From the NCBI GenBank assembly GCA_033807775.1, contig CM066321.1:43314850-43378849 (forward strand): a stretch of 64,000 nucleotides of DNA, given 5' to 3'. The notes under the pieces are model-generated. The model did not search any database, was not told the origin of the DNA, and saw only the letters and a program-made list of their open reading frames with translations. Of this stretch, positions 55,040-64,000 are shown piece after piece. Position numbers and translations under genes: made by a program. The stretch is from Saussurea involucrata (Eukaryota; Streptophyta; Magnoliopsida; Asterales; Asteraceae). Every line of letters starts with the position of its first letter. The first letter of the stretch is position 1.

Positions 55040-58000
55040 AGAGATTTAGGTACCCATATCCATATGGGTCCAATATTGTTAGAGTTTTTCAAGTTTGCTT
55101 TGGCATTCTTGAAATACATTTTGTTTTCTGCAGAAAAGTCAGATTGTTTCTTTGTGGGATTTGACTTTTGAATTGGCGTAGAGAGTAGACAATCTTGATT
55201 TGAAAAATGATTATTAAGTTTAGACATAAGATCAAAGCAATGACAGTATTGAATATTGGATGTAATTTGTTTGAACTTTTCATTGAACTTTTTAAACTCA
55301 GCCACAGAGGCATTACATTCTTTCTTTACATTAGATTTCCTATTACTAGAAGATCTATGAATACTCGAATGTTGTTTGCAAAAGCTCTGTTTAGGACCCG
55401 CCTTCTGTGGCTTGCTTCTGTGGTGAACTTCCTTTCTCACTGTCACAGAAGAAAAAGATTTATTAACCTTGGGTTTTGAAAATCTAGAACTTATAGGATC
55501 AATAGAGGTCTTCTGTAACATTTTAAGCTCAGCAGAGGTTTTGACATGTAGATTCAAATTTAGAAAATCTTGGCAGATTGGAAACTCTGTGAGTTTCTCT
55601 TTTGGAGAAATAGTTCTGTGAGGAACTTCAGAGGAGTATTTAACATCCTCTGTGTCATAGAGAGTTATCCCAGATGTAACATCTGTCTCTGAATCGTCAG
55701 AAGATGAGTCGTCCTCGTATACAGAGGTTGAGTCAATTCTTTCAATAGAGGTTGAATTTTCCGAACATGCATCATACAAGCTTTCTTCCTCTGTAGAATA
55801 GTTTTCATAGATTGCAGAGGTTTCTAATAAGATTTCTTCAGTGAGAGATTTATCTATAGAAGATGTACAGAATTTTTCTAAAACGCTTGATTTCCATATT
55901 TCCAAAATTTCTTTTTCAATTATGTTTTTAAAGTTTTCTTCTGAAAAAATGGGTTTAAACTCAGGAGCTTCTGCTGATAACTTCTTTTCAACGTTTATCA
56001 AACAGACAAAAGCAACCTGTGTTTGGGTCTCTGGTTTACCAAACTTGAAGATACCAATCTGATCTTGTGTTTTCAGATATTTCTTTGGTTTGATACCTCT
56101 ATTGACAGAGGTTGAAGATGATGAGTCTGTGTTTTCAAACCACACGTTAATCATCTTCTTATGTTTCTTCAAGTAAGGATCCACAGAGATTTTCGCCCGT
56201 TTGCTTACAGAGATTAGATTTGGAAAATCTGGTTTGTTTGTTTTTCCAATCAAAAATAACGAGGACGGAGGTTTGTTTCTTTTGCCTTCAACACCTAGGG
56301 TGATATCATCATACCCTATACCTCGTCTCCCTATTTGTGAGTTTATTTTTTCATAAACTTTATGTGCATCTTTATAGTTTTTAAGCAAAACTTCTCTTCT
56401 GAGTAAATCTTGCCATAATACCTCTCTTTCTCTTTGATAGTATTCTTTAAGAGCTCTTATGTCAGTAGTTTCGCTCCTTGAAACTGAAAGTTCTTTTGTT
56501 TTATCTTTTAAAGTATTGGTTAATTCAGAAATTTGTTTTTTTAAAGGATCTAGAGTTTTATTCCATTTCTTTTCTATTCTCTCTTTTTCCTCAAAAATCT
56601 TTGCTTTTTCTTGAGTGAGAAGCCGTACTTCTCTCTCATTGAAAGTGAGTCTTTTCTGAATACTTTGATTTATCTCTTTCAGTTCAATTAATTCAATGTT
56701 AATTCTAAGTGTATTATCATCTACAGAGGTAATACAAGAGTTGGAATTTGAAGTAGATACCTCAGAGTCAGTGCAGGAGTCGACTTCTGCCATGCCACAG
56801 AAGAGGGCATTGGCGGTATGTTCATCGTCAGAAGTAGAGTCTGACTGGAAGTCTTCTGTGTTCTCCTCAGAATGTCCTTTTGCCATTAAGGATTTTTTAG
56901 CATAATACTCGGCTTTCTTTTTGTAGAAAGCAGAGTCCCTCTGTGGGCGATTTGATCTGCTTCTGCATTCATTCGCAAAATGGCCTGGTTTTCCGCAGTT
57001 AAAACACCATTGAGGAGTGTTTCCTGTTCGATCATTGGACTTCTGTAGGTATCCGCCTTTCTCTGATCTACATTCATTTGCATAGTGACCAGGTTTGCCG
57101 CACTTGTAGCATTCTTGCTGCGTGTGGCTTACCGAGTCATCTGACCTCTGTCGGTCATTCCCTCTGTAATTTCTATCGCTTGACCTCTGTCGGCCACTTG
57201 ATTCTTCTCCTCTTCTGTCATCTCTTCTGTTGTCTCTTCTGTCATCCTGGTTGTCTCTATCATATCTTTCATTTCCGGAACCTCTTCTGTTTCCTCTGAA
57301 CTATTTTGTCAATAGAGCTAAAGATTTAGCTAGTGACGCAAGAGTTATTTCCTTTTCTGCTTGCTCTTCTTCTTCACTGTCAATTATCACCATCTTCTTC
57401 TTCTCCTTCTTCTTCTCCTCTGTGGCTTTATCATTTCTTGGTCTTTGTGCATCCTCTTTAGTTTTACTAACCAATGCATATGGTGCAATGGTTAGTGTTT
57501 TAGCCTGTGCTATCTGAGGTTCTTGTGCGGCTAATGTTCCGTAAAGATCAGAGAGAGTCCAGGTGTCTAGATCCTGATTTGTCTGTAGGGACATAGACAG
57601 CTGGAGCCATTCTTCATTTAGACTTTTTAAAAACATGACATTGTTTTCTTCAGAAGTTCTGTCAATGCCTGATTTTCTGCACTTGTTGATTAGAGAGTTG
57701 AATCTGTCGTATGTTGTTTGCAGAGATTCTGTTGCAGAGGCTCTGAATGCATGATATTCATTGATGTACTGTGCTCTTCGGTTTTTTTGTGTTTTAGCAC
57801 CTCCTTCCAACTGTCTTTCCAGTTCTTTCCACAGATCATGCGCTGTTTCACATGAATCCAAGGATTGAAAGAGTTCGTTGGGTATTGCCATAATCAATGT
57901 CCTCTTGGTTTTCTGAGCAACTTCATCTTCTGCTTTATCTTCGGTTGACCACTCCCCTTTTGGCTTTGGTTTTTGATGTTCGGGGATTTCGGCAGATTCA

Positions 58001-58191
58001 GCAGTAGCAGGTACACGAGGTACTACTGTCATGGGAATAGGAGGAGGATTGTACAGATATTGTACTAGATTTCTTTCAGTGCCCTCGAAAAAATGGACCA
58101 TTCTTATTTTCCACTAAGGATACTCATCTCGAAGGAGAGTAGGAGGTTTAGTGAGAGAACCAGTAGTAAAGAAATTGTTTGTATTTGTCAT
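55036..58191 (-). pseudogene. Cop2 gag
   Basis: ATG at 58191-58189 (MTNTNNFFTTGSLTKPP). Residues about 25-260 are a UBN2-type retrotransposon gag domain (AHDLWKELERQLEGG, FNSLINKCRKSG, TWTLSDLYGTLAAQE). Then an Arg/Asp-rich stretch, two CCHC zinc knuckles, CYKCGKPGHYANEC (57111-57070) and CFNCGKPGHFANEC (57006-56965), a long coiled coil (about residues 500-620), and a polar tail ending IWVPKSL. Two nonsense codons, TAG at 58116-58114 (Gln position before WKIR) and TAG at 57303-57301 (after ALLTK), with no frameshift. The stop TGA at 55038-55036 overlaps the -1 pol frame by a few codons. It is an extended Gag, as in Sireviruses. Confidence 0.9.
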
Positions 58192-58347
58192 TTTTGAAGA
58201 TTTTAGAAAGAAAGTATGACTAAAGAGTTACTTTGATGAACTTGAAGATTTTCTGGGTTTAAGCAGTTTCCAGACACAATTTTAAATCTCAATAATATCT
58301 ATCACGAATCTTGATAAGTGGATCACTTGATATTGAAAATCAAGGCA

Positions 58348-58360
58348 GGCTCTGATACCA
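58348..58360 (-). promoter_or_regulatory. Cop2 primer-binding site
   Basis: Minus strand TGGTATCAGAGCC, two bases from the 5' LTR, complementary to initiator Met-tRNA. Confidence 0.95.
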
Positions 58361-58362
58361 AT

Positions 58363-59196
58363 TGTTGGTTCCCGTTTTGCTTTAAACAAGATTATCAGAT
58401 CTATTAGTTCAGGTTTAAGGTTTGATGCGGAAGCGTATTAAAGAACTAACAGATAAGTTTGATAGATTTAGAACAACCTATAAATAAACAGTGAACAAAA
58501 TATTATATCTCAAAGTTTACTGATTATATATCAAGAACAGGTTTATGAACCGTGAGTAAGAAAAGCTTTAAAACAGATATGACTTTTAAGGTGAATAAGC
58601 TTTTGTGTTCTTGATGTTCGATTGAAGTGGTGTAAGGAAGAACTCAACATGAGTCTTTCTTATATACTACTCTAAAGGGGACCATAAAGCATATGCTACT
58701 ATTCAAAAGGTACGTATGAATAGTTGAGAGGATGTCGTGAATAGTTGCAAGGATGGTATGAACAGTCAGAAGTGCTATATTGCATTTAATGCAGCAGACG
58801 TCTAATATGTACTAAGCCCTACTGAGTCCAATCAGAGTTTGACACGTCGATGTTGGACAGGGCATGCTACCATGCAAGTTGATGTACGAGTCCTTTAACA
58901 GTAGCAAGATATTATAAATATCTTCAAGTCTTTGTTTAGGACCGCAGAGGCTCTGTGAAGTGTTACAGAGGTTCTGCGGTTTGGTCCTTCGTAGAGCAGT
59001 CTTCTCCTGATTCCGAGTCTTGAGTCTTCTTGGCGAGAGCAACAGAGGTTCTGTAGGAAGCCTCTGTTGCTTCTGTAGCTTCTTGACCTTGATCTCTCGG
59101 TAATTTCGGGAGAGCCTCTGTGAGAGGCTTTCTTCACTTAGTCTATTTTTCACTACTTATAAATACTTCTATGATTTAAGAAGATTGAAGCTAACA
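58363..59196 (-). repeat. Cop2 5' LTR
   Basis: 834 bp, same length as the 3' LTR, with about eight differences, followed by the CATAC target duplication. Confidence 0.95.
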
Positions 59197-59201
59197 CATA
59201 C

Positions 59202-59796
59202 ATTGTAATACGATGAGTAAAACAAATATGTGAACACGCGATTAAAGCATTTTCTAAGTTAAGAGACTTAGGGGTAAAATCGTTTAGATTTTACGATCGT
59301 ACGATTAGATCGTATAATGAGTTTGTATCGTATGCTCCTATGGAGGGATGATCAAGTCACAGACCTGATCATGTATGTTGTGCGACCCTGCGAATTTAAA
59401 GTCATATAGTAGACTTAGTGATTACTGTCGTGCGATTCTGCGATAAGCTGTTGTGCGATTCTGCAATAAAACGATGTCGGGGGTTGGTCGTTGGCTAGCC
59501 AACGACCCTCCGATGCTTAAGTCAGTAGCTGTTTGTGAGAAAAATTTGTATGGAAAAGAGTTAGAAATATGGAAAAGAGTTAGAAATCATACCTTTCTCC
59601 TTCGTGGGGTGTTGCCCCCTTGTCATTTATTATCCTATTCTTTTTGGAAAGAAAGATAGGTTTTAAATGACAGGACGACACGACGATCCGATGAGATACT
59701 GTATGTGATTGATCATGTCGTCGTACGACAGGGAACCATAGCGACGTTTCGACTCATTCTCGATCTTCAGGATTCCCAATGGCGTAAGGTATTTTA
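59202..59796. other. Tat-F spacer, right of Cop2
   Basis: Noncoding Tat spacer. The hairpin at 59486-59507 is here a perfect 22-bp palindrome (GGTCGTTGGCT and its complement). Close to the Tat-E spacer at 60242-60975. Confidence 0.75.
59486..59507. other. Conserved hairpin (Tat-F copy)
   Basis: Stem GGTCGTTGG/CCAACGACC with CTAG between, making an unbroken palindrome. Confidence 0.8.
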
Positions 59797-60123
59797 ATTG
59801 ACAACTTTTGCATGCTCGGGAGTCGACGGTCGATGGCTATTAGCTGGAATAGCGACATCGTCGATGATATCATTGAGATTTCCTTTCGGGAAATGATACG
59901 CTAATTCCTTCTTCAATGTGATACAATCGTCTGTCGCATGACCATGATCGACGTGGAAGTCGGACCACATTGATTTGTCTTTTTTAGCATCGTCCAGGTC
60001 GGACTTCTTTGGCCATCGAATGGTAGATTGGGAACTTTTCAGAGCTTCGACTAGGTCCTTTGGGGGTCCTTTGAATCCGTAAGAGGATATTTTGGGGTAC
60101 TGAGTGAATTTAGCCGCGGTCTT
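59797..60123 (-). pseudogene. Tat-F gag fragment
   Basis: About 110 codons of the end of Gag, covering KISSYGFKG and the zinc-binding block with the His/Cys pattern SDFHVDHGHATDDC, in which the first Cys is changed to Ser. The left end joins the short protease-end remnant exactly as in Tat-E, so the protease is deleted. The right end stops within the GCGGTCTT of gag and passes into an LTR fragment. Confidence 0.8.
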
Positions 60124-60124
60124 T

Positions 60125-60198
60125 TCGAGACCTTATCTTAATACAAGATATAGTCCTGTTCTGGTCGCGGTCGAGCGACGTGATTTTTTGCCCAAACA
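60125..60198 (-). repeat. Tat-F LTR, right part
   Basis: Starts TCGAGACCTTAT and ends GCCCAAACA. It completes the left part at 41639-42449, with 12 bp of overlap. The GACTT target duplication follows. Confidence 0.85.
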
Positions 60199-60241
60199 GA
60201 CTTCAGGCATGAATGCGACGGATGCTCCTCCTTTAATTTAG
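60199..60241 (+). pseudogene. Tat-E antisense gene, final codons
   Basis: After the GACTT duplication the frame reads SGMNATDAPPLI and TAG (60239-60241). It aligns with SGKDVTDAFPQI at the end of the Tat-A gene, and shows that Tat-F inserted in this coding region. Confidence 0.8.
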
Positions 60242-60975
60242 GAATTTTATTTTGTTTGTTTTGCTGCTCGACTGTTGATGGTCGAGCGTGTACCTGACGA
60301 TCTTTTCAGTAAATGCACTTTTGGTTTGAACTTGTGTTTTCATATACTTGGTAAACAAATATCGCATCGATGGAATGTAAGATACATAGGAAATCATGCG
60401 ACCAAGGTACTTATAAAATATGAGAACATACGATCAAAGCATCCATACAGGGTATAAAAGCTAAGAAACTTAGATGTAAGTTATTTAGGCTTTGCGATTG
60501 TACGACGAGATCGTATGAGGAATTTGCGTCGTATGCCCCTGTGGAGGGATGGTCAGGGAAGAAAATCCTGATTGTTTATGTCGTGCGATTCTGCGAATTT
60601 GAAGTCATCTAGTAGACTTAATGATTACTGTTGTGCGATTCTGCGATAATCTGTCGTGCGATTCTGCGATAAAACGATGTCGAGGGTTGGTCGTTGGCTC
60701 ACCAACGACCCTCCGATGCTTAAGTCAGTAGTTGTTTGTGAGAAAAATTTGTATGGAAAAGAGTTAGAAATCATACCTTTCTCCTTCATGGGGTATTGCC
60801 CCCCTGTCATTTATTATCCTATCCTTTTCGGAAAGAAAGATAGGTTTTAAATGACAGGACGACACGACGATCCGATGAGATACTGTATGTGATTGATCAT
60901 GTCATCATACGACAGGGCACCATAGCGATGTTTTCGACTCATTCTCGATCTTCAGGATTCCTAATGGCGTAGGGA
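60242..60975. other. Tat-E spacer
   Basis: Noncoding Tat spacer with TCGTGCGA-type motifs and the conserved hairpin at 60689-60710 (loop CTCA). At its right end only a short protease-end remnant is left before gag. Confidence 0.75.
60689..60710. other. Conserved hairpin (Tat-E copy)
   Basis: Stem GGTCGTTGG/CCAACGACC, loop CTCA. Confidence 0.8.
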
Positions 60976-62559
60976 TTTTAATTGACAACTTTTGTATGCT
61001 CGGGAGTCGACGGTCGATGGCTATTAGCTGGAATAGCGACATCGTCGATGATATCCTTGAGATTTCCTTTCGGGAAATGATACGCTAATTCCTTCTTCAA
61101 TGCGATACAATCGTCTGTCGCATGACCATGATCGGCATGGAAGTCGCACCACTTTGATTTGTCTTTCTTAGCATCGTCCAGGTCGGATTTCTTTGGCCAT
61201 CGAATGGTAGCTTGAGCGGTCTTCAGAGCTTCGACTAAGTCCTTTGTAGATCCTTTGAATCCGTAAGAGGATATCTTGGGGTACTGAGTGAACTTAGTCG
61301 CGGTCTTGGCCTCTGCTTTCGTCTTGAAACGAACATTTGAAATTTGGCGCGCTGGCTCTATTTTGGAAACAACCTTTGTCTTGAACTCTGGCATGCTGAC
61401 GCCTAACAACTTCTTGTCGTCAGTGTGCTTGCGACGAAAGGCGACATCATCTTCGACCCTCATATATGCTAAGGTTCGCGCTCGGACGTATTCGAAAGTC
61501 TCTGGGGGATACTTGGTCATATCGATATATAGACCTGAACTATCGTCTAGACCACGCTTATAGGCTTCGATCGCAGTTTTGATGTCACAATTGCGGATAC
61601 TGATCATTTCGGCATTGAATCTATTGAAATAACTTCGAATAGACTCATTGGTCTTCTGCACGACATAGTACAGATCACTAGTCTGCTTTTCCATCTTACG
61701 ACTGCTGGCGAATTGCCGGGAGAATTGGTTGACCAATTCGGCGATCGACCCGATAGATTTGGGTTTGAGATTGATCAACCACTAGAGAGCTGGACCAATG
61801 AGAGTCGCCCCGAAACTCTTGCACATGCATACTTCCTGGTACATGTGTGGAATCGAGATTGTCCACATGAGCTGCTTATACTGCGCGACATGCTCGGTTG
61901 GATCGGTCACACCCGAATACTTGGGAGTGAAGGCAGGAATGTTATACTTCATTGGGACCTTGATGGTGGCAATCTCGTCGATGAAGGGCGACGCCTGATA
62001 CCCCGAGCGAGGCTCGACATCGACAGGCACGGCTGCCCCAGGCAACTTGGTGAGCAAGGACAGGACGCGCTCACTTTGGTCTTCCAACATCTTCAAACGT
62101 TGGGCGACGGGATCGTTAAGATCAGGATTTGCCCGTGTCGAGGGATTGGTCCCTGGACTAGTGCCATTACCATGCGACGAACCATTGGTGTCCCCGTTGA
62201 ACGGAACAAAATATGGCTGCGACCCATAGTGGAATTGCTGCGGTCCATTCTGAAACGATTGTGGTCCATGCTGAAAAGGTTGCGATCCTTGTTGGAAAGG
62301 TTGCGGACCACTTTGGAACGGCTGGGAAAACGGCTGGGATCCATTTTAAATGGCTGGGCGCCACCTTGCGATGGTTGGGATCTATTGTTCAAGGGTGGTG
62401 GTCGGATGTGCTGAGGGGGAATCTGCCCAGACTGGGGATTCGGAATGAACGAACCCGGCTGCTGATTCTGCATGAATGGACCTGGATGCTGATTCTGCGC
62501 GAACGGGCCTGGTCCCGAGCCTGGATTCTGGATGAATGGTCTAGGACCATTCTGGGGTC
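60976..62559 (-). pseudogene. Tat-E gag, protease deleted
   Basis: Gag with the Pro/Gln-rich N-terminal repeats (62150-62550), the gag domain (EHVAQYKQLMWTISIPHMYQ, then INLKPKSIGSIAELVNQFSR) and the zinc block CDFHADHGHATDDC. It ends at a TAA just after HTKVVN (60978), where the remaining few codons of the protease end (IPTPLGIL in another frame) follow directly; about 0.5 kb with the protease is missing compared with Tat-A. Damage: TAG at the Gln of ALQWLINLKP (about 61783) and a one-base loss in the repeats (about 62345). The N-terminus is cut off by Tat-G at 62560. Confidence 0.87.
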
Positions 62560-63545
62560 TGTTAATGCCAAAAATCGCACCAAAGGGACAAATTAAGGTC
62601 GATGTGGACTTAATCAACTAAATAAAGGATCTTTCGACGAGACGTGCAACGAGGGAAAAAATAAACGAGACAAGGGATTTGATGACGCAAGAAAAACCTC
62701 AAACGTGGAAAAAACCTGCGGACGACAGTGGGTGTCGTCGCTTCACTATGGTCGCCAATCAGGGGCGACGTCCTTGTGATTCGGGTGTCGATCGTACAGT
62801 GGTTACAATACAAATGAAGGAAATGCTTCGAAATGTAAAGTACAAGTGTTTAAATGTGAAAACAGGTGTTTGTCGTGTGTGAATACAAAGTGTAAACTGT
62901 TGGTCGAGGGCTGTTGTCGTGCGTCGAGAGCGATACTTGAGCTTTCCTTCGAGTGTTCTTGAGTTCGCTGTAAGATTCTGGCTTTCAATACTTAAACTCC
63001 AGAGTTTAAATGTTTTTTACTATGAGTTTGGATGATTTTCTCTGCTGTTTGGTGATGTTCGCTGGAGTGTATTGGATGTTAACCGATGTCCCTTAAAATG
63101 AAGCTTTAGCTTGTGTTTTATAGCCTTCGCGTCATTAATTAACTCCATTAATGATTCAATCAACGGCTACAACGGCTGGAAACGGTCGCCGGGGTGATTA
63201 TCCATGATGATCTTCGTCCGTTACGGCTATCGATCGTTGATGGTTACGTCGGTTATATCTGTTGCTCTTTAATGACTTTGACTCCTGCATTAAACACTTA
63301 ACAAACGTATCAGTCAAGGTTAACGTTAGCTTTGGTCGAAGGTACAATGATCTTACGCGATGGTCGTATGGGACGGGCGATACTATGGTCGAGCGTCATG
63401 GGGGACGTACGACTTACCTTTTACGGGCGACGACGGATGTTTTCCGGGTTCTCGTCGAGACCTTATCTTAATACAAGATTTGGATTATGACGTGCGTCTT
63501 ATCTGCTCCGGTCGTGGTCGTACGACGTGGTTTTTTGCCCAAACA
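62560..63545 (-). repeat. Tat-G 3' LTR
   Basis: 986 bp, TGTTAATGCC...GCCCAAACA, about 100 bp longer than the other Tat LTRs, mainly in the part around 62940-63110. Similar in subfamily to the Tat-F LTR. Confidence 0.88.
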
Positions 63546-63914
63546 GTTTGCCCCCAAAATTTGAAAGAAGGATAGCAAATCCGAGTTTTAAATTTTGCCA
63601 GTCGAAAAAATATGACAAGTGATAGGAATTACCTTTGTTACCTTGGAACTAGGCTGGTCTGTTCTTAACTGAACGAGAAGTTGAAAAGGAAACGAGGTCG
63701 TGACGTCATACTGACACACGATGATGCTTTCCAGCTGTCGAGGACAGGTGTCGACGATCCGCTATGTTTATTTTGGAAAGAAATTCCGCTTTGCTCTTCT
63801 TGCCATTCTTCCGAATCCCTTTGATTTAGCGGAGATTGTTTGGGATTTAGGGCGTTTATATAACGCATTGCTTGTTCCTTTCCGCTTTCACTGCCTTCTT
63901 TTCCCTGGTAAGAA

Positions 63915-64000
63915 ATGTCGACTGACCCAGAGAGTTCCATCGTTAGCCAGGAAGATTTAGACGACTTTAGGTGTGTAGCGAAGATTCCCTTAGAAGTAGA
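63915..64000 (+). CDS. Tat-G antisense gene, start of exon 1 (cut by window end)
   Basis: ATG at 63915 opens MSTDPESSIVSQEDLDDF and then VAKIPLEV, aligning with MSRDPES...LAKIPVWV of Tat-A and Tat-E. No damage is visible in the 28 codons present. The upstream 350 bases match the leader of the other copies. Confidence 0.7.
   Translation, partial: MSTDPESSIVSQEDLDDFRCVAKIPLEV

Larger units (their letters stand above)
44073..59196 (-). mobile_element. Cop2: full-length copia (Sirevirus-like) element with an extra long ORF
   Basis: 15,124 bp, minus-oriented, with 834-bp LTRs at both ends and a perfect CATAC target duplication (44068-44072, 59197-59201). On the minus strand: 5' LTR, Met-tRNA primer-binding site, gag (58191-55036), pol (55039-51608), a 1.4-kb noncoding stretch, a long extra ORF (50198-45093), polypurine tract, 3' LTR. 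Long Gag with coiled coil, extra polypurine tracts and an extra ORF after pol are features known from Sireviruses. By eye the LTRs differ at about eight of 834 positions. Confidence 0.95.
41639..60198 (-). mobile_element. Tat-F: rearranged gypsy element inside Tat-E
   Basis: Bounded by LTR ends TGTTAATGCC (41639) and CCCAAACA (60198) and by the GACTT target duplication (41634-41638, 60199-60203). Joining the two sides restores the Tat-E antisense gene alignment. Inside are the first 811 bp of an LTR, part of an antisense gene, spacer (holding Cop2), a gag fragment, and only the last 75 bp or so of an LTR. Confidence 0.88.
38246..62559 (-). mobile_element. Tat-E: gypsy element with gag (protease deleted) and antisense gene
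   Basis: Minus-oriented. 3' LTR 38246-39129, polypurine tract 39130-39143, antisense gene 39604-41638 continuing at 60204-60241, spacer 60242-60975, gag 62559-60976. Tat-F (41639-60198) lies inside its antisense gene, and Tat-G cuts its gag at 62560. Its 5' LTR is not in the window. Confidence 0.85.
62560..64000 (-). mobile_element. Tat-G: gypsy element, 3' part
   Basis: Minus-oriented, leaves the window on the right. 3' LTR 62560-63545, polypurine tract (minus strand TTTTGGGGGCAAAC) 63546-63559, then the upstream region and first codons of the antisense gene. Inserted in Tat-E gag. Confidence 0.85.

Overview
The window is repeat-only plant nuclear DNA. I see no intact host gene. Almost every base belongs to LTR retrotransposons nested in one another. 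The plant assignment rests on a copia primer-binding site complementary to initiator Met-tRNA, Sirevirus-like copia elements, Athila-like and Tat-like Ty3/gypsy elements, and a plant-type tRNA-Gly fragment. The copia proteins remind me of Asteraceae elements, but that is weak. Element names below (Cop1-3, Ath, Tat-A to Tat-G) are my own labels.

Layout: 1-2560 is the 5' part of a minus-strand copia element (Cop1) inserted in the gag-pro region of a plus-strand gypsy element (Tat-D, 2561-6974). 6975-9588 is the 3' part of an Athila-like element (Ath), interrupted at 9589 by Tat-A (9589-23768, target duplication ACAAT). Tat-A carries Tat-C (10081-16785, target duplication TTTAT) inside its 3' LTR. 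Ath resumes at 23769-24420 and breaks again at a chimeric junction with Tat-B (24741-33728). The 3' LTR of Tat-B holds a small copia element, Cop3 (25198-27556, ATGTT). 32844-38245 is a tandem array, three units of about 1.8 kb, each made of a Tat LTR, a 366-bp Ath pol piece, an inverted Tat LTR and a 30-bp 5' half of a tRNA-Gly gene. Tat-E starts at 38246 inside that tRNA gene. It is interrupted by Tat-F (41639-60198, GACTT), and Tat-F is interrupted by a 15.1-kb copia element, Cop2 (44073-59196, CATAC). Tat-G begins at 62560 inside Tat-E gag and leaves the window on the right.

How the parts work together: the Tat elements share LTR ends, a TGGCGCC-type primer-binding site, a leader and a G-rich polypurine tract, but divide the coding capacity. 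Tat-A, C and D carry gag-protease ending at a conserved stop. Tat-E and F have gag with the protease deleted. Tat-B has no gag-protease and goes from a short gag-like start straight into RT, RNase H, a second RNase H and integrase. All carry, or retain a remnant of, a gene on the opposite strand with its own promoter and introns; it encodes a domain resembling the plant 'putative gypsy-type transposon' family plus a long coiled coil. Together this suggests a family whose members depend on each other in trans.

Most coding regions are broken by stops or frameshifts. Coordinates of LTR ends, target duplications and splice sites were read directly from the sequence. Family names rest on recognised motifs and were not checked by a search.
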